Positions 55,867 to 64,000 of a stretch of DNA of 64,000 nt are shown here, piece by piece. Location of the stretch: the NCBI RefSeq assembly GCF_004053875.1, contig NZ_SBIP01000002.1, positions 1,178,001 to 1,242,000 of the forward strand, written 5' to 3'. Position numbers and translations under genes: made by a program. Below the pieces are notes generated by a model. The model was not told the DNA's origin and searched no databases. It was given only the letters and a program-made list of their open reading frames with translations. Within the stretch, counting starts at the first letter, position 1, and each line of letters opens with the position of its first letter. This DNA is from Neorhizobium lilium. GTDB taxonomy: Bacteria; Pseudomonadota; Alphaproteobacteria; Rhizobiales; Rhizobiaceae.

Positions 55867-57472
55867 GCTGAAGACGGTCGGCGAAACGCTGATAGACCTT
55901 CTGGAAGCGAACGGCGTCGATACCGTCTTCGGCATTCCCGGTGTGCATACCGTGGAACTCTATCGTGGCCTCGCCGCCTCCCGCATCCGCCACATCACCC
56001 CGCGCCACGAACAGGGGGCGGGCTTCATGGCTGACGGCTATGCCCGCGTCAGCGGCAAGCCGGGCGTCTGCCTGGTCATCACCGGGCCGGGCCTCACCAA
56101 CATCATCACGCCCATGGCGCAGGCCTATCAGGACTCCGTGCCCATGCTGGTGATCTCCGGCGTCAACGCCCGCGCAACGCTTGGCCATGGGCGCGGCCGG
56201 CTGCACGAACTGCCGGACCAGCAGGCGATGATCGCAACACTCGCGCTGATGTCGCACACGCTGCACGATCCGAACGACCTTGCATCCGTAATGGAACGGG
56301 CCTTCGCTATCCTCCGTTCCGGACGCCCCGGGCCGGTGCATATCGAGATCCCGACCGATGTGATGGTGCTGACGATCGAGCTACCGCACCTCCACCGACC
56401 CGCAGTGTCGCGGCCGCGCGCCGATGCGACAGCGATGGCCGAGGCAGCATCGCTTTGTCTCGAGGCACGGCGTCCTGTCATCCTCGTGGGCGGCGGCGGC
56501 GTGGCTGCGGGTGCGGATATCCGGGCGCTGGCGGAACGGCTGGATGCCCCCCTGGTGACGACGACCAATGCCCGCGGCGCCTTCGCCCGGCATCCGCTTT
56601 CGGTGCCGGCAAGCCCAAGCCTGGTCGCAGTGCGCCGACTGCTTGCGGAAGCGGACCTCGTGCTCGCCTTCGGGACCCAGATGGGCCAGACCGACTACGA
56701 CATGTATGCCACAAACGACTTCCCCGTTCTCGGCAACCTCATCCGCATCGATATTGATGCAACGCAGCTGGCACGCGGGCCGCAGGCGACCTTGTCTCTC
56801 CTCTCCTCGGCGGAAAATGCAGCCGCCGATCTTCTGGACGCCGTGAAGCCCGGCCAACCACGGCCAAGAAATGGCGCGCAGCGCGCAGAGGCAACCCGGA
56901 GCGAGGCGCTTGCCGAGATGACGCCGAAGATCCGCGTCGAGATCGGCATACTGGAGATCATTCGCGACACGCTTCCGGGCGTCATCATCGTGGGAGATTC
57001 CACCCAGGCCGTTTATGCCGGCAACCTCTATTACGAGGCCGGCCGCCCGAACGGCTGGTTCAATGCCGCAACCGGCTACGGCGCGCTCGGCTATGGCCCG
57101 CCGGCAGCCGTGGGCGCAGCCATCGCCGATCCGCAGGCACCCGTGGTCTGCCTGACAGGAGATGGCGGCCTGCAGTTCACCCTCGCGGAAATCGGTTCCG
57201 CCAGAGATGCCGGCGCGAATGTCATCTTCCTCGTCTGGAACAATGACGGCTATGGCGAGATCGAGACCTATATGGTGGAAAACGGCATAGAACCGGAAGG
57301 CGTGAAGCCCACCGCTCCCGACTTCCTGAAGATCGCCGAAGCCTACGGTCTGCCATCCAAGCGGCTGGCGCATGTGGACGAACTGCCCGCAGCGCTTACT
57401 GCGATGCGACGCGTGGACGGGCCGTCGCTGATCGAGATCCACCAACTGAACACGATCGGCGCGACGGCCTGA
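55856..57472 (+). CDS. aruI: 5-guanidino-2-oxopentanoate decarboxylase (ThDP enzyme)
   Basis: 538 residues. ThDP-dependent fold with three domains: PYR (GVDTVFGIPGVHTVELYRGL; catalytic Glu in TPRHEQGAGFMADGYAR), central domain (about 190-330) and PP domain with the cofactor motif LTGDGGLQFTLAEIGSARDA, then WNNDGYGEIETYM. The FGIPGVHTVELYRGL and NDGYGEI patterns are those of AruI rather than acetolactate synthase. Product: 4-guanidinobutyraldehyde. The following dehydrogenase and guanidinobutyrase are not in the window. Confidence 0.88.
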   Translation: MSDRLKTVGETLIDLLEANGVDTVFGIPGVHTVELYRGLAASRIRHITPRHEQGAGFMADGYARVSGKPGVCLVITGPGLTNIITPMAQAYQDSVPMLVISGVNARATLGHGRGRLHELPDQQAMIATLALMSHTLHDPNDLASVMERAFAILRSGRPGPVHIEIPTDVMVLTIELPHLHRPAVSRPRADATAMAEAASLCLEARRPVILVGGGGVAAGADIRALAERLDAPLVTTTNARGAFARHPLSVPASPSLVAVRRLLAEADLVLAFGTQMGQTDYDMYATNDFPVLGNLIRIDIDATQLARGPQATLSLLSSAENAAADLLDAVKPGQPRPRNGAQRAEATRSEALAEMTPKIRVEIGILEIIRDTLPGVIIVGDSTQAVYAGNLYYEAGRPNGWFNAATGYGALGYGPPAAVGAAIADPQAPVVCLTGDGGLQFTLAEIGSARDAGANVIFLVWNNDGYGEIETYMVENGIEPEGVKPTAPDFLKIAEAYGLPSKRLAHVDELPAALTAMRRVDGPSLIEIHQLNTIGATA

Positions 57473-57487
57473 GCCTGAAGCGCGAGG

Positions 57488-57751
57488 CTATGCCTTGCCC
57501 TTGTCCGGATTGGTCTGCCCGCCGATCACGTCGGATGCCTTCTCGACATCATAGGGCATGGAATGCGTGCCGCCTGCGCCGCCGACATCGGCCACGCGGC
57601 CGCTTGGATCGGCCGACCCTTCCGTCTCCCAGACCTTGGCGGGTGCGTCGATATCCTCGGCAACCGGCTGTGCGTCTTGCTTGCGCGGAACCGCGGCGGT
57701 GCCTGAGCTTTCGGCAATATCGGGCTGATTGGTGATGGGTTTGTCGTCCAT
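57488..57751 (-). CDS. Small acidic hydrophilic protein
   Basis: 87 residues, Asp/Ala/Pro/Gly-rich, no hydrophobic core: MDDKPITNQPDIAESSG, VAEDIDAPAKVWETEGSADP, SMPYDVEKASDVIGG. Probably disordered. AGGAGGC precedes the ATG. It has an EcfG-type promoter within the 3' end of the DUF763 gene, well outside the main island. Composition recalls stress hydrophilins; function unknown. Confidence 0.65.
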   Translation of the reverse strand: MDDKPITNQPDIAESSGTAAVPRKQDAQPVAEDIDAPAKVWETEGSADPSGRVADVGGAGGTHSMPYDVEKASDVIGGQTNPDKGKA

Positions 57752-57776
57752 GATGGGCCTCCTGTGGTTCTTCGCG

Positions 57777-57801
57777 AACCACCGTCGGCCGTCATCGTTC
57801 C
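57777..57801 (-). promoter_or_regulatory. EcfG-type promoter for the 87-residue protein
   Basis: Minus strand GGAAC (57801-57797), 16 bases, GGTT (57780-57777); 25 bases before the ATG. The -35 lies in the last codons of the upstream gene. Confidence 0.6.
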
Positions 57802-59069
57802 CGGACCGTCCGCGAGATGGTCGGGATCGGGATATCTTCCGGTGGCGGCTCGAAGCCGAACACGCTGCGGCCGCCCCAGTCGTGCGAACGCGAGAATTCG
57901 CCGGCGACGATCTCCTTGAGGTCTGGGCCGGTTACATATCGTTCGAGCTGCCGGGCTTGATCGTCCAGCCGCCTCAGGGCCTGCATCTCCTCATCGCGGC
58001 CGAGCCGCGCCTTGCCCACGGCCGATTTCATCACCCGGATCGTCTCGTCATAAACCTTGATCGGCACCGGAAACGGGTGCCTGTCCTTGCCGCCATGGGC
58101 AAGCGAGAAACGGGCGGGATCGGAAAAACGGCAGGGCGCGCCATGGACCACTTCGGCCACCATGGCGAGAGCGCTGACGGTGCGGGCGCCGACGCCCGGC
58201 GTCAGCAGCAGGTCCTCGAAATCCTTCGGGCCGCGGTCGATGGCGGCGGCAAGCGTTCCGTGCAACCGCTTCATGTTGACGTCTTCCTGCCGGACATCGT
58301 GATGCTCAGGCATGACCAGATGCGGCAGCATGCCCTGCGCCGGCTCTGGCCTCTTGCGGCCAGGATCAATAGCGATCATTTCGCGGATGATGCGGTCGGG
58401 GCCGAGCGAGGCGAGCAGATCGAGCTGGCCCTTTCGCGAGGCATCCGCCCGGTGGTCGGCGAGATTGACGATCTCGCCCTGCCCGCGGCCCTCGATCGCC
58501 GCATGGGGAGAGTCCACGAAACTGGTAATGCCTTCCGACAGCCAGTGATAGCGCCGCGCCTGTCGCCTGTCGCCGTTCATGCCCTGCTGCACCACCACCC
58601 AGCGGCCATCGTCGGTAACGATGAAACCGTGGAGGTAGAGATCGAAACCATCCTGCACGGCGGCGCTGTCCACCTTGGCGACCAGCCGGCTGGTGGTCGC
58701 AAGCGCCTGTCCGTCTATGCCGACGCGGTTGCCGATGGCCATCAGCTCGTCGGGCGTCGCCCTGGAATTGCGGCCGCGGCCGCCACAGACATGGATGCCA
58801 AGCTCGCCCGACATCGGGTTAAGCCCGCGCTTCAAGGCGCCGATGACGCTGGTGGTGATGCCCGACGAATGCCAGTCCATGCCCATGACCGCGCCGAAGG
58901 ACTGGAACCAGAACGGGTGCGCCAGCCGCCGAAGGAGCTCGTCGCGGCCGTAATGGATGACGATTGCTTCGGTGATCACCGCCCCGAGCTTGGTCATGCG
59001 CTCGCCGAGCCACCGGGGAACCCGGCCGCCGTGGAGCGGGAGATCGGCACTGCCTGCGCGTTGAGCCAT
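57792..59069 (-). CDS. DUF763 protein
   Basis: 425 residues. SADLPLHGGRVPRWLGERMT, WFQSFGAVMGMDWHSSGITT, CGGRGRNSRATPDEL, QQGMNGDRRQARRYHWLSEG and a helix-hairpin-helix-like LLLTPGVGARTVSALAMVAE are all typical of DUF763. The GVGARTVSAL part hints at DNA contact; members sometimes accompany DNA-repair genes. Function not known. It lies 27 bases after the aminotransferase gene on the same strand. Confidence 0.88.
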   Translation of the reverse strand: MAQRAGSADLPLHGGRVPRWLGERMTKLGAVITEAIVIHYGRDELLRRLAHPFWFQSFGAVMGMDWHSSGITTSVIGALKRGLNPMSGELGIHVCGGRGRNSRATPDELMAIGNRVGIDGQALATTSRLVAKVDSAAVQDGFDLYLHGFIVTDDGRWVVVQQGMNGDRRQARRYHWLSEGITSFVDSPHAAIEGRGQGEIVNLADHRADASRKGQLDLLASLGPDRIIREMIAIDPGRKRPEPAQGMLPHLVMPEHHDVRQEDVNMKRLHGTLAAAIDRGPKDFEDLLLTPGVGARTVSALAMVAEVVHGAPCRFSDPARFSLAHGGKDRHPFPVPIKVYDETIRVMKSAVGKARLGRDEEMQALRRLDDQARQLERYVTGPDLKEIVAGEFSRSHDWGGRSVFGFEPPPEDIPIPTISRTVRER

Positions 59070-59096
59070 GCCTTGCTTATAGAACGGCGGCAGCGC

Positions 59097-60281
59097 TCAC
59101 GACAGTGAAAAGTTCTGCAAACGTTCCTGTAGCTGCCCGATCGTCGCAACATCCGCATTGGCGAAGGCGAAACGCAGATAATCTTGGCAGGCATCGCCGA
59201 AATAGGCGCCCGGAATGCAGGTAATGCCCGCCTGCCTTGCAAGCTTTTCTGCCACGTCGGCCGAGCCTTTGCCCTGGAACGGGTGTCGCACGAAGGCGAA
59301 GTAGGCGCCGATAGCATCGAGCTTCCAGCCGTTAAGCCCGCGCATCACCTGCTGCAGCGCGTCGGCGCGGCGACCGATCTCCTGCCGGTTCTCCTCGCGC
59401 CAGCCGGCCAGCAGCGGCAGCGCTTTGGCAACGGCCGCCTGGGCTGCCCTCGGTGCGCAGATCTGCAGGTTGTCCATGATCTTGGCGATCTGGCTGACGG
59501 TCTCCGCGCCGGCCGTGATGGCGCCGAGCCGGTGGCCGGGAATGCAGAAGGATTTCGAGAAGCTGTAGAGGCTGATCAGATTGTTTTCCCAACCGTCGAG
59601 CCCGAAAAGGCCATGCGGCGCTTCGCCCGCTTCCGGCAGGAAGTCCCGATAGGTCTCGTCCAGGATCAGCCATATGCCCTTGGCGCGGCAGAGCTCGAAA
59701 ATGGCGGCGAGCAGCGACGGCGGATAGATGGCGCCGGTCGGATTGTTGGGCGAGACAAGCGCAAGCGCCCGAACGCCCGGCACGATCGCCGCTTCGATAT
59801 CCTCGATGTGAGGGAGAAAGCCCCGGCCGGCGTCGCAGCGCACGAAACCGGTCCTGATCCCCATCATGGAGAGCGTGGTCTCGTGGTTGAAATAGAAGGG
59901 CTCGGTCATCAGCACCGTGTCGCCCCCTCCCGCATTGGGACCGGCCACCGCCATGGCGGCGCAGACGAAAGCCTGGTTGCAGCCGGAGGTGATGTGAGTG
60001 TTATTGACCCCGATGGTGGCCCCGTAGACAGCGGAACAATGCAGCGCATAGGCCTGCCGCAGTTCCGCTTCTCCTTCTATCGGTCCATAGCCCGTATAGG
60101 CCGTGGATGAGGCAGCCTCGCCGAGCAGCCGCAGCATCTCCGGATGGGCAGGATAACCCGGCACCGCCTGCGAGAGGTCGATCAGCGGACCTTTCGATCT
60201 GTCATAGGCGCGGCCCCAGGCGGCAACCGATGGCACGGGCGGAGGCGCAAGCGTCTCGACGAGCGGATTGAAGCGGGTCAT
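59097..60281 (-). CDS. Aminotransferase, class I/II
   Basis: 394 residues. PLP fold type I: IDLSQAVPGYPAHPEMLRLL, TAYTGYGPIEGEAELRQAYA, SPNNPTGAIYPPSLLAAIFE, LDETYRDFLP and the PLP lysine in LYSFSKSFCIPGHRLG. The opening motif differs from that of AruH at 54664, so it belongs to another subgroup of unknown substrate. Probably cotranscribed with the DUF763 gene. Confidence 0.9.
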   Translation of the reverse strand: MTRFNPLVETLAPPPVPSVAAWGRAYDRSKGPLIDLSQAVPGYPAHPEMLRLLGEAASSTAYTGYGPIEGEAELRQAYALHCSAVYGATIGVNNTHITSGCNQAFVCAAMAVAGPNAGGGDTVLMTEPFYFNHETTLSMMGIRTGFVRCDAGRGFLPHIEDIEAAIVPGVRALALVSPNNPTGAIYPPSLLAAIFELCRAKGIWLILDETYRDFLPEAGEAPHGLFGLDGWENNLISLYSFSKSFCIPGHRLGAITAGAETVSQIAKIMDNLQICAPRAAQAAVAKALPLLAGWREENRQEIGRRADALQQVMRGLNGWKLDAIGAYFAFVRHPFQGKGSADVAEKLARQAGITCIPGAYFGDACQDYLRFAFANADVATIGQLQERLQNFSLS

Positions 60282-60369
60282 GGCATTCCGGGGAAGATTG
60301 TGGAGGAAGGGCGATTGATTTGCGCCTCATGTTCATCAGATTATCCGGCAACGCAAGGAGAACCCAAGC

Positions 60370-61032
60370 ATGGCCGACGATAATCTGCCGGAAGACTCGA
60401 AGCTCACGCTGACCAAGCGAAAATGGGCGGACCAGGGCAAGTTCCTGACCGGCCGGATCGCCCGGCCCGACACGGACCGGCTGCCGCCCGGCCAGCATCT
60501 CGTGAAGAACTGGCCTGTCCTGGATCTGGGCCAGCAGCCGCGTGTCTCGCCGGCGCAGCGGAAGCTCGACGTGCGCGGCCTCGTCAACAACCCCATCACA
60601 TTCGACTGGGCCAGTTTCCACGCCCTGCCGCAGAAGGAAATGCGCTCCGACATCCATTGCGTGACGACCTGGTCGCGCTACGACAATGACTGGAAGGGCG
60701 TCTCGACCCACGACCTGCTGGACGCGGTCGATCCCCGCCAAGAGGCGGTCGCCGTCATGCTGACCAGCTATGACGGCTACACGACCAACCTCCTCCTCTC
60801 GGATTTCGCGGTTCCCGATGCCATCGTCGTCACCCATTGGGACGGCAAGCCGCTGACGGAGGAGCATGGCGGACCGGTGCGTCTCGTTGTGCCGCATCTC
60901 TATTTCTGGAAGAGCGCCAAGTGGCTGCACCGGATCGAATTCCTGAGCCGGGACCAGGCCGGCTTCTGGGAAAAGAACGGCTACCATATGCGCGGCGACC
61001 CCTGGGCCGAGGAACGCTACTCGGACGATTGA
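60370..61032 (+). CDS. Sulfite-oxidase-like oxidoreductase (molybdopterin domain only)
   Basis: 220 residues. A shortened sulfite oxidase fold: KLDVRGLVNNPITFDWASFH, IHCVTTWSRYDNDWKGVS with the Cys that ligates Mo, LTSYDGYTTNLLL, and EEHGGPVRLVVPHLYFWKSA. No signal peptide and no haem or dimerisation domain, so a cytosolic Mo-cofactor enzyme with unknown donor, like the YedY-type small family but without export. GGAGA precedes the ATG. A good terminator follows. Confidence 0.9.
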   Translation: MADDNLPEDSKLTLTKRKWADQGKFLTGRIARPDTDRLPPGQHLVKNWPVLDLGQQPRVSPAQRKLDVRGLVNNPITFDWASFHALPQKEMRSDIHCVTTWSRYDNDWKGVSTHDLLDAVDPRQEAVAVMLTSYDGYTTNLLLSDFAVPDAIVVTHWDGKPLTEEHGGPVRLVVPHLYFWKSAKWLHRIEFLSRDQAGFWEKNGYHMRGDPWAEERYSDD

Positions 61033-61035
61033 ATG

Positions 61036-61072
61036 AGAAAGGGCACCTGATCGCGACCAGGTGCCCTTTTCT
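61036..61072. terminator. Bidirectional terminator
   Basis: AGAAAGGGCACCTG / CAGGTGCCCTTTTCT around an eight-base loop, between the convergent sulfite-oxidase-like and xanthine-dehydrogenase-type genes. Confidence 0.85.
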
Positions 61073-61075
61073 CCG

Positions 61076-63367
61076 CTAGATCAGTTTTTCCAGCGTCAGC
61101 GGCAGGTCGCGAATGCGCTTGCCGGTAGCGTGGAAAACGGCGTTTGCAATTGCCGGTGCGACGCCGACGATCCCGACTTCGCCAACCCCCTTGCCGCCGA
61201 GCGCCGAGGCCTCGTAATCCGGGACGCCGACGGAGATGACCTGCAGATCGGGGATGTCGGCATTGGTCGGCACCAGATAGTCGCCAACATTGTTGTTGAC
61301 GGTGCGGCCGTTGCGCCCATCCACATGGCCCTCTTCGAACAGCGCCTGGCCGATGCCCATGATGATGCCGCCGCGCCACTGGCTTTCGACCATTTTGGGG
61401 TTATAGAGCCGGCCGCAATCGAAGGCGGAGACCATGCGCGAAACCCGCACCGTGCCGAAATCCTCGTCCACCCGCACTTCGGCGAAATGGGCGCACCAGC
61501 TGTGCATGGAATAATCGCCCATGGTCGGCCCCTGGACCCGCGCCATGCTGCTCCACGCATTGTTCTGGTCGGTCAGGCCTTGCGCATCGTCCGGCAGCGT
61601 GTTGCGCGTCACTTCGATCTCCTCGCGGCCGAGGGCAGCCATGAGCTCGGCAAGGTCAAGTGAAAGTCCCTCGCCGCTCGGCACCGAGATGCGCCCTTCG
61701 CTGACGGTCAGCGTATTGGCGCCGGTGTCGCGGAAGGGCGACATCGGATCGTTCAGCGCAAGGCCTATCAATTCGTCGCGGGCCGCCGCAGCCGTCTTGT
61801 GGACCGCCCCGGTGATGGAGCCGGCCAGCATGGAACCACCCGCGATTGCCGAGCCCGGCAGGCGGGAATCGCCCAGCACCACGTCGATCTGCTCGACCGG
61901 GACGCCGAAGGCTTCCGATGCCGTCTGGGCAAGGATGGTGTAGGTCCCCTGCCCCATATCGATCGCACCGCTGACGACTTCGACGCGGCCATTGCCGAGA
62001 ATGCGGATCATGGCGGCACTTGGCGCCCGCAGCACCGGGAACGTGCCGCAGCCTATGCCCCAGCCGATTAGCGTGCGGCCTTCGCGCATGGAACGCGGCG
62101 CATGGCTGCGCTTGCTCCAGCCGAAAGCGTCGGCGCCCTCGGTCAGCGCTTCGCGCAACCGTCGCGTCGACCATGGCTTGCCGGATTGGTAATCGTGATC
62201 GGCATAGTTTTTCAGCCGCAGTTCCAGCGGATCCATGCCGATCTTGTAGGCAAGTTCCTCGATGGCGCATTCGATGCCGAAGGCGCTGGGGTTCTTGCCC
62301 GGCCCACGCAAGGCGCCGGGCGAAACCACGTTGACCGGCACAACGCGAGATTGCGAGGAGAAGTTCTCCACCTTGTAGAGGATCGGCGTTGCGGCACCCG
62401 TCTGTTCGGGAACATCCGCATAGGTGGAGGTTTCGTTGAAGCCGCGATGGACGATCGCCTGCAGCACGCCGTCTTCTGTCGCACCGAGTGCGATGGTCTG
62501 CCGGGTCGCGGCACGGCCGCCATAGCTGGTGAAGTTCTGCGGACGCGTCAGGGCCAGCCGGACCGGCCGGCCGAGCTTGCGTGCCGCCGCGGCAGCCACT
62601 GCCCCATAGGCCAGCGCCACACCCTTGGAGCCGAAGCCGCCGCCGATGAAGGGTGACACGATCTGCACATTTTCGAGCGGAAGACCGAACCATTCGGCGT
62701 AATTGCGCTGCATGCCATGGGTCCACTGGCTGGGCTCCCAGACGGTCAGCCTGTCGCCATCCCATCTGGCGGTCAGCCCATGCGGTTCCATTGCGACGTG
62801 GTATTCGCGCGGCGTGCTGTATTCCGCCTCGATCCTGACCGGAGACGCAGCAAGCGCTGCTTCCGCATCGCCCCACCCTGCCGAAAGGTTCTCCATCAGC
62901 TTGCCCTTTCCGGCCGCGGGATCGTAGAGATCGGCGACGCGGGGAGCTTCGTCATAGGCGATCCGCAACAGCTTTGCCGCCTCGACGGCAAGTTCGCGGC
63001 TTTCGGCAACGACTGCGGCAATGCTCTGGCCGTTATAGCTCACCTCGCGGGGCAGCGGAAAGTAAGGCTGGTTTTCGGGCCGGTTGCCATACCAGTCGGA
63101 GGCGGTCATCAGACCCAGCTCGTCCTCGGGCGTCAGCACCAGCAGCACGCCCGGCGCTGCGAGTGCTGCCGACGTGTCGATGGAGGTAACGCGTCCGGCC
63201 GCAATCGTGCTCTGCACCAGCACCGCATGCGCGACGCCTTCCACCGGATATTCCAGCGCATAGGTAGCGGCGCCGGTGATCTTCATCCGGCCTTCGAAAC
63301 GCGACAGCCGTCCGCCGACAAGGCCATCCGAGGCACTACCATGTTTGCGGGGTTCCATGATTGTCAT
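61076..63367 (-). CDS. Xanthine dehydrogenase family, molybdopterin-binding subunit
   Basis: 763 residues. Large subunit of a three-component molybdenum hydroxylase: RFEGRMKITGAATYALEYPV, SPFIGGGFGSKGVALAYGAV, GALRGPGKNPSAFGIECAIE (substrate channel), GAIDMGQGTYTILAQTASEA, and the C-terminal GVGEVGIVGVAPAIANAV with the conserved Glu that acts as base. Substrate (purine, aldehyde or other) not decided. It overlaps the FAD-subunit gene by four bases (ATGA). Confidence 0.93.
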   Translation of the reverse strand: MTIMEPRKHGSASDGLVGGRLSRFEGRMKITGAATYALEYPVEGVAHAVLVQSTIAAGRVTSIDTSAALAAPGVLLVLTPEDELGLMTASDWYGNRPENQPYFPLPREVSYNGQSIAAVVAESRELAVEAAKLLRIAYDEAPRVADLYDPAAGKGKLMENLSAGWGDAEAALAASPVRIEAEYSTPREYHVAMEPHGLTARWDGDRLTVWEPSQWTHGMQRNYAEWFGLPLENVQIVSPFIGGGFGSKGVALAYGAVAAAAARKLGRPVRLALTRPQNFTSYGGRAATRQTIALGATEDGVLQAIVHRGFNETSTYADVPEQTGAATPILYKVENFSSQSRVVPVNVVSPGALRGPGKNPSAFGIECAIEELAYKIGMDPLELRLKNYADHDYQSGKPWSTRRLREALTEGADAFGWSKRSHAPRSMREGRTLIGWGIGCGTFPVLRAPSAAMIRILGNGRVEVVSGAIDMGQGTYTILAQTASEAFGVPVEQIDVVLGDSRLPGSAIAGGSMLAGSITGAVHKTAAAARDELIGLALNDPMSPFRDTGANTLTVSEGRISVPSGEGLSLDLAELMAALGREEIEVTRNTLPDDAQGLTDQNNAWSSMARVQGPTMGDYSMHSWCAHFAEVRVDEDFGTVRVSRMVSAFDCGRLYNPKMVESQWRGGIIMGIGQALFEEGHVDGRNGRTVNNNVGDYLVPTNADIPDLQVISVGVPDYEASALGGKGVGEVGIVGVAPAIANAVFHATGKRIRDLPLTLEKLI

Positions 63368-64000
63368 GCCAGACCTCCAACAGTCAGGATGGCGCGGGTT
63401 ATGACGCGCGGAGCAAGTTCGATCTTGTAGAGATTGTCGCTGTAGCTGACGGCGCCATCCATCGCGAGGCGCGCGGCCCAGGCGACGGTCTCCGCCTCCA
63501 GAGGCTTTCCGATCAAGGCCTGTTCTACGGAGCGGGCTCGCCAGGGCTTGGAGGCAACGCCGCCGAGCGCGACGCGGATATCCCGCACCGTCACACCATC
63601 CTCTTCGAATTCGAGGCCGACGGCAGCGCTTGCCGCAGCAAACTCATAGGACTGGCGGTCGCGGACCTTGAGATAGGTGGATTTCATCCCCGCCGCAGAT
63701 GCCCGGATCTTCACGCCGAGGATCACCTCGCCCGGCCGCAGCACGGTTTCCTGTTCCGGCGCATCGCCATAGGGAAGGAAGAAATCCTCCACCGTCACCT
63801 GGCGCGCGCCGAGATCCACGACAGCATCGAAGGCCACCAGCGCAACGGCGAGATCGCCCGGATAGCTCGCAATGCACTTGTCGCTGACACCGAGCACCGC
63901 ATGGTTGCGGGTGACGCCGCCGATCGCCGAACAGCCCGAACCGGGCACGCGCTTGTTGCAGGCAGGGAATGCTGCGGGATCGCGGAAATAGGCGCAGCGC
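63364..64000 (-). CDS. Xanthine dehydrogenase family, FAD-binding subunit (5' end outside window)
   Basis: The N-terminal part lies beyond position 64000. What is visible: CAYFRDPAAFPACNKRVPGS with cysteines, GSGCSAIGGVTRNHAVLGVS, the FAD-family GDLAVALVAFDAVVDLG, YLKVRDRQSYEFAAASAAVG and the CO-dehydrogenase flavoprotein C-terminal domain. An internal ATG at 63948 is not the real start, because the family sequence continues through it. It precedes the Mo subunit; an iron-sulfur subunit is expected further upstream. Confidence 0.9.
   Translation of the reverse strand, partial: RCAYFRDPAAFPACNKRVPGSGCSAIGGVTRNHAVLGVSDKCIASYPGDLAVALVAFDAVVDLGARQVTVEDFFLPYGDAPEQETVLRPGEVILGVKIRASAAGMKSTYLKVRDRQSYEFAAASAAVGLEFEEDGVTVRDIRVALGGVASKPWRARSVEQALIGKPLEAETVAWAARLAMDGAVSYSDNLYKIELAPRVITRAILTVGGLA

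Noticed and set aside
1-64000. CRISPR arrays, tRNA or rRNA genes, insertion sequences, prophage or conjugation genes
   Set aside because: Looked for regular repeats, cloverleaf-type sequences and transposase or integrase motifs; found none I could support.

Overview
The window looks like an alphaproteobacterium of the Rhizobiaceae (Rhizobium/Agrobacterium/Ensifer type). The reasons are: high GC content; a compact gene layout with many ATGA/TGATG overlaps; a RIME-like mosaic repeat; two ku genes with a three-domain ligD; an arginine transaminase pathway; and, above all, repeated promoters of the form GGAAC-N16/17-(C/G/T)GTT, the known signature of the alphaproteobacterial general stress sigma factor (EcfG / RpoE2). 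It could be a chromosome, chromid or megaplasmid. I saw no rRNA, tRNA, CRISPR, phage, transposase or replication genes, and no stretch above 300 bases without a gene.

Layout. 1-7.1 kb: the end of a branched-chain-amino-acid-type binding protein gene, a divergent LysR regulator, and a tetR-adaptor-pump RND efflux operon. 7.2-9.5 kb: a soluble PAS-PAS hybrid histidine kinase and a BON-domain protein. 9.6-50 kb: a long stress-related island. It contains a PQQ glucose dehydrogenase, a GST, an EcfG-like sigma factor, ku-ligD and a second ku, small unknown proteins, a NepR-like protein, a frameshifted isochorismatase, BON proteins, YciF-like ferritins, glgA and glgX, a PfpI protein, topoisomerase IB, an HWE histidine kinase, a DUF1236 protein, a phospholipase D / YbhN / YbhP trio and a phosphoribosyltransferase. 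Inserted in it is a sugar (GtsA-like) ABC transporter with a LacI regulator, followed by a DUF4126 protein, a flavoprotein and an asparagine synthetase. 49-57.5 kb: an arginine or guanidino-compound locus with an ABC importer, a DDAH-type hydrolase, a TetR regulator, AruH and AruI, flanked by a frameshifted XRE-cupin regulator. 57.5-64 kb: a small stress-type protein, DUF763, an aminotransferase, a sulfite-oxidase-like protein and two subunits of a xanthine-dehydrogenase-type enzyme (the last cut by the window end).

How it fits together. By eye I found 25 matches to the strict EcfG pattern, nearly all between about 8 and 150 bases upstream of a start codon and oriented towards it, plus three weaker ones. 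The sigma gene itself carries one. The inferred picture is a regulon concentrated around its own sigma factor and covering DNA end-joining, topology, glycogen turnover, envelope lipids, ferritin-like proteins and many short membrane or hydrophilic proteins. Neither phyR nor a canonical nepR lies in the window; an HWE kinase and a small NepR-like protein are candidate regulatory partners.

Two genes (isochorismatase, XRE-cupin) each look one C short in a C run, so sequencing error is as likely as true decay. All promoters and functions are inferred from sequence only.
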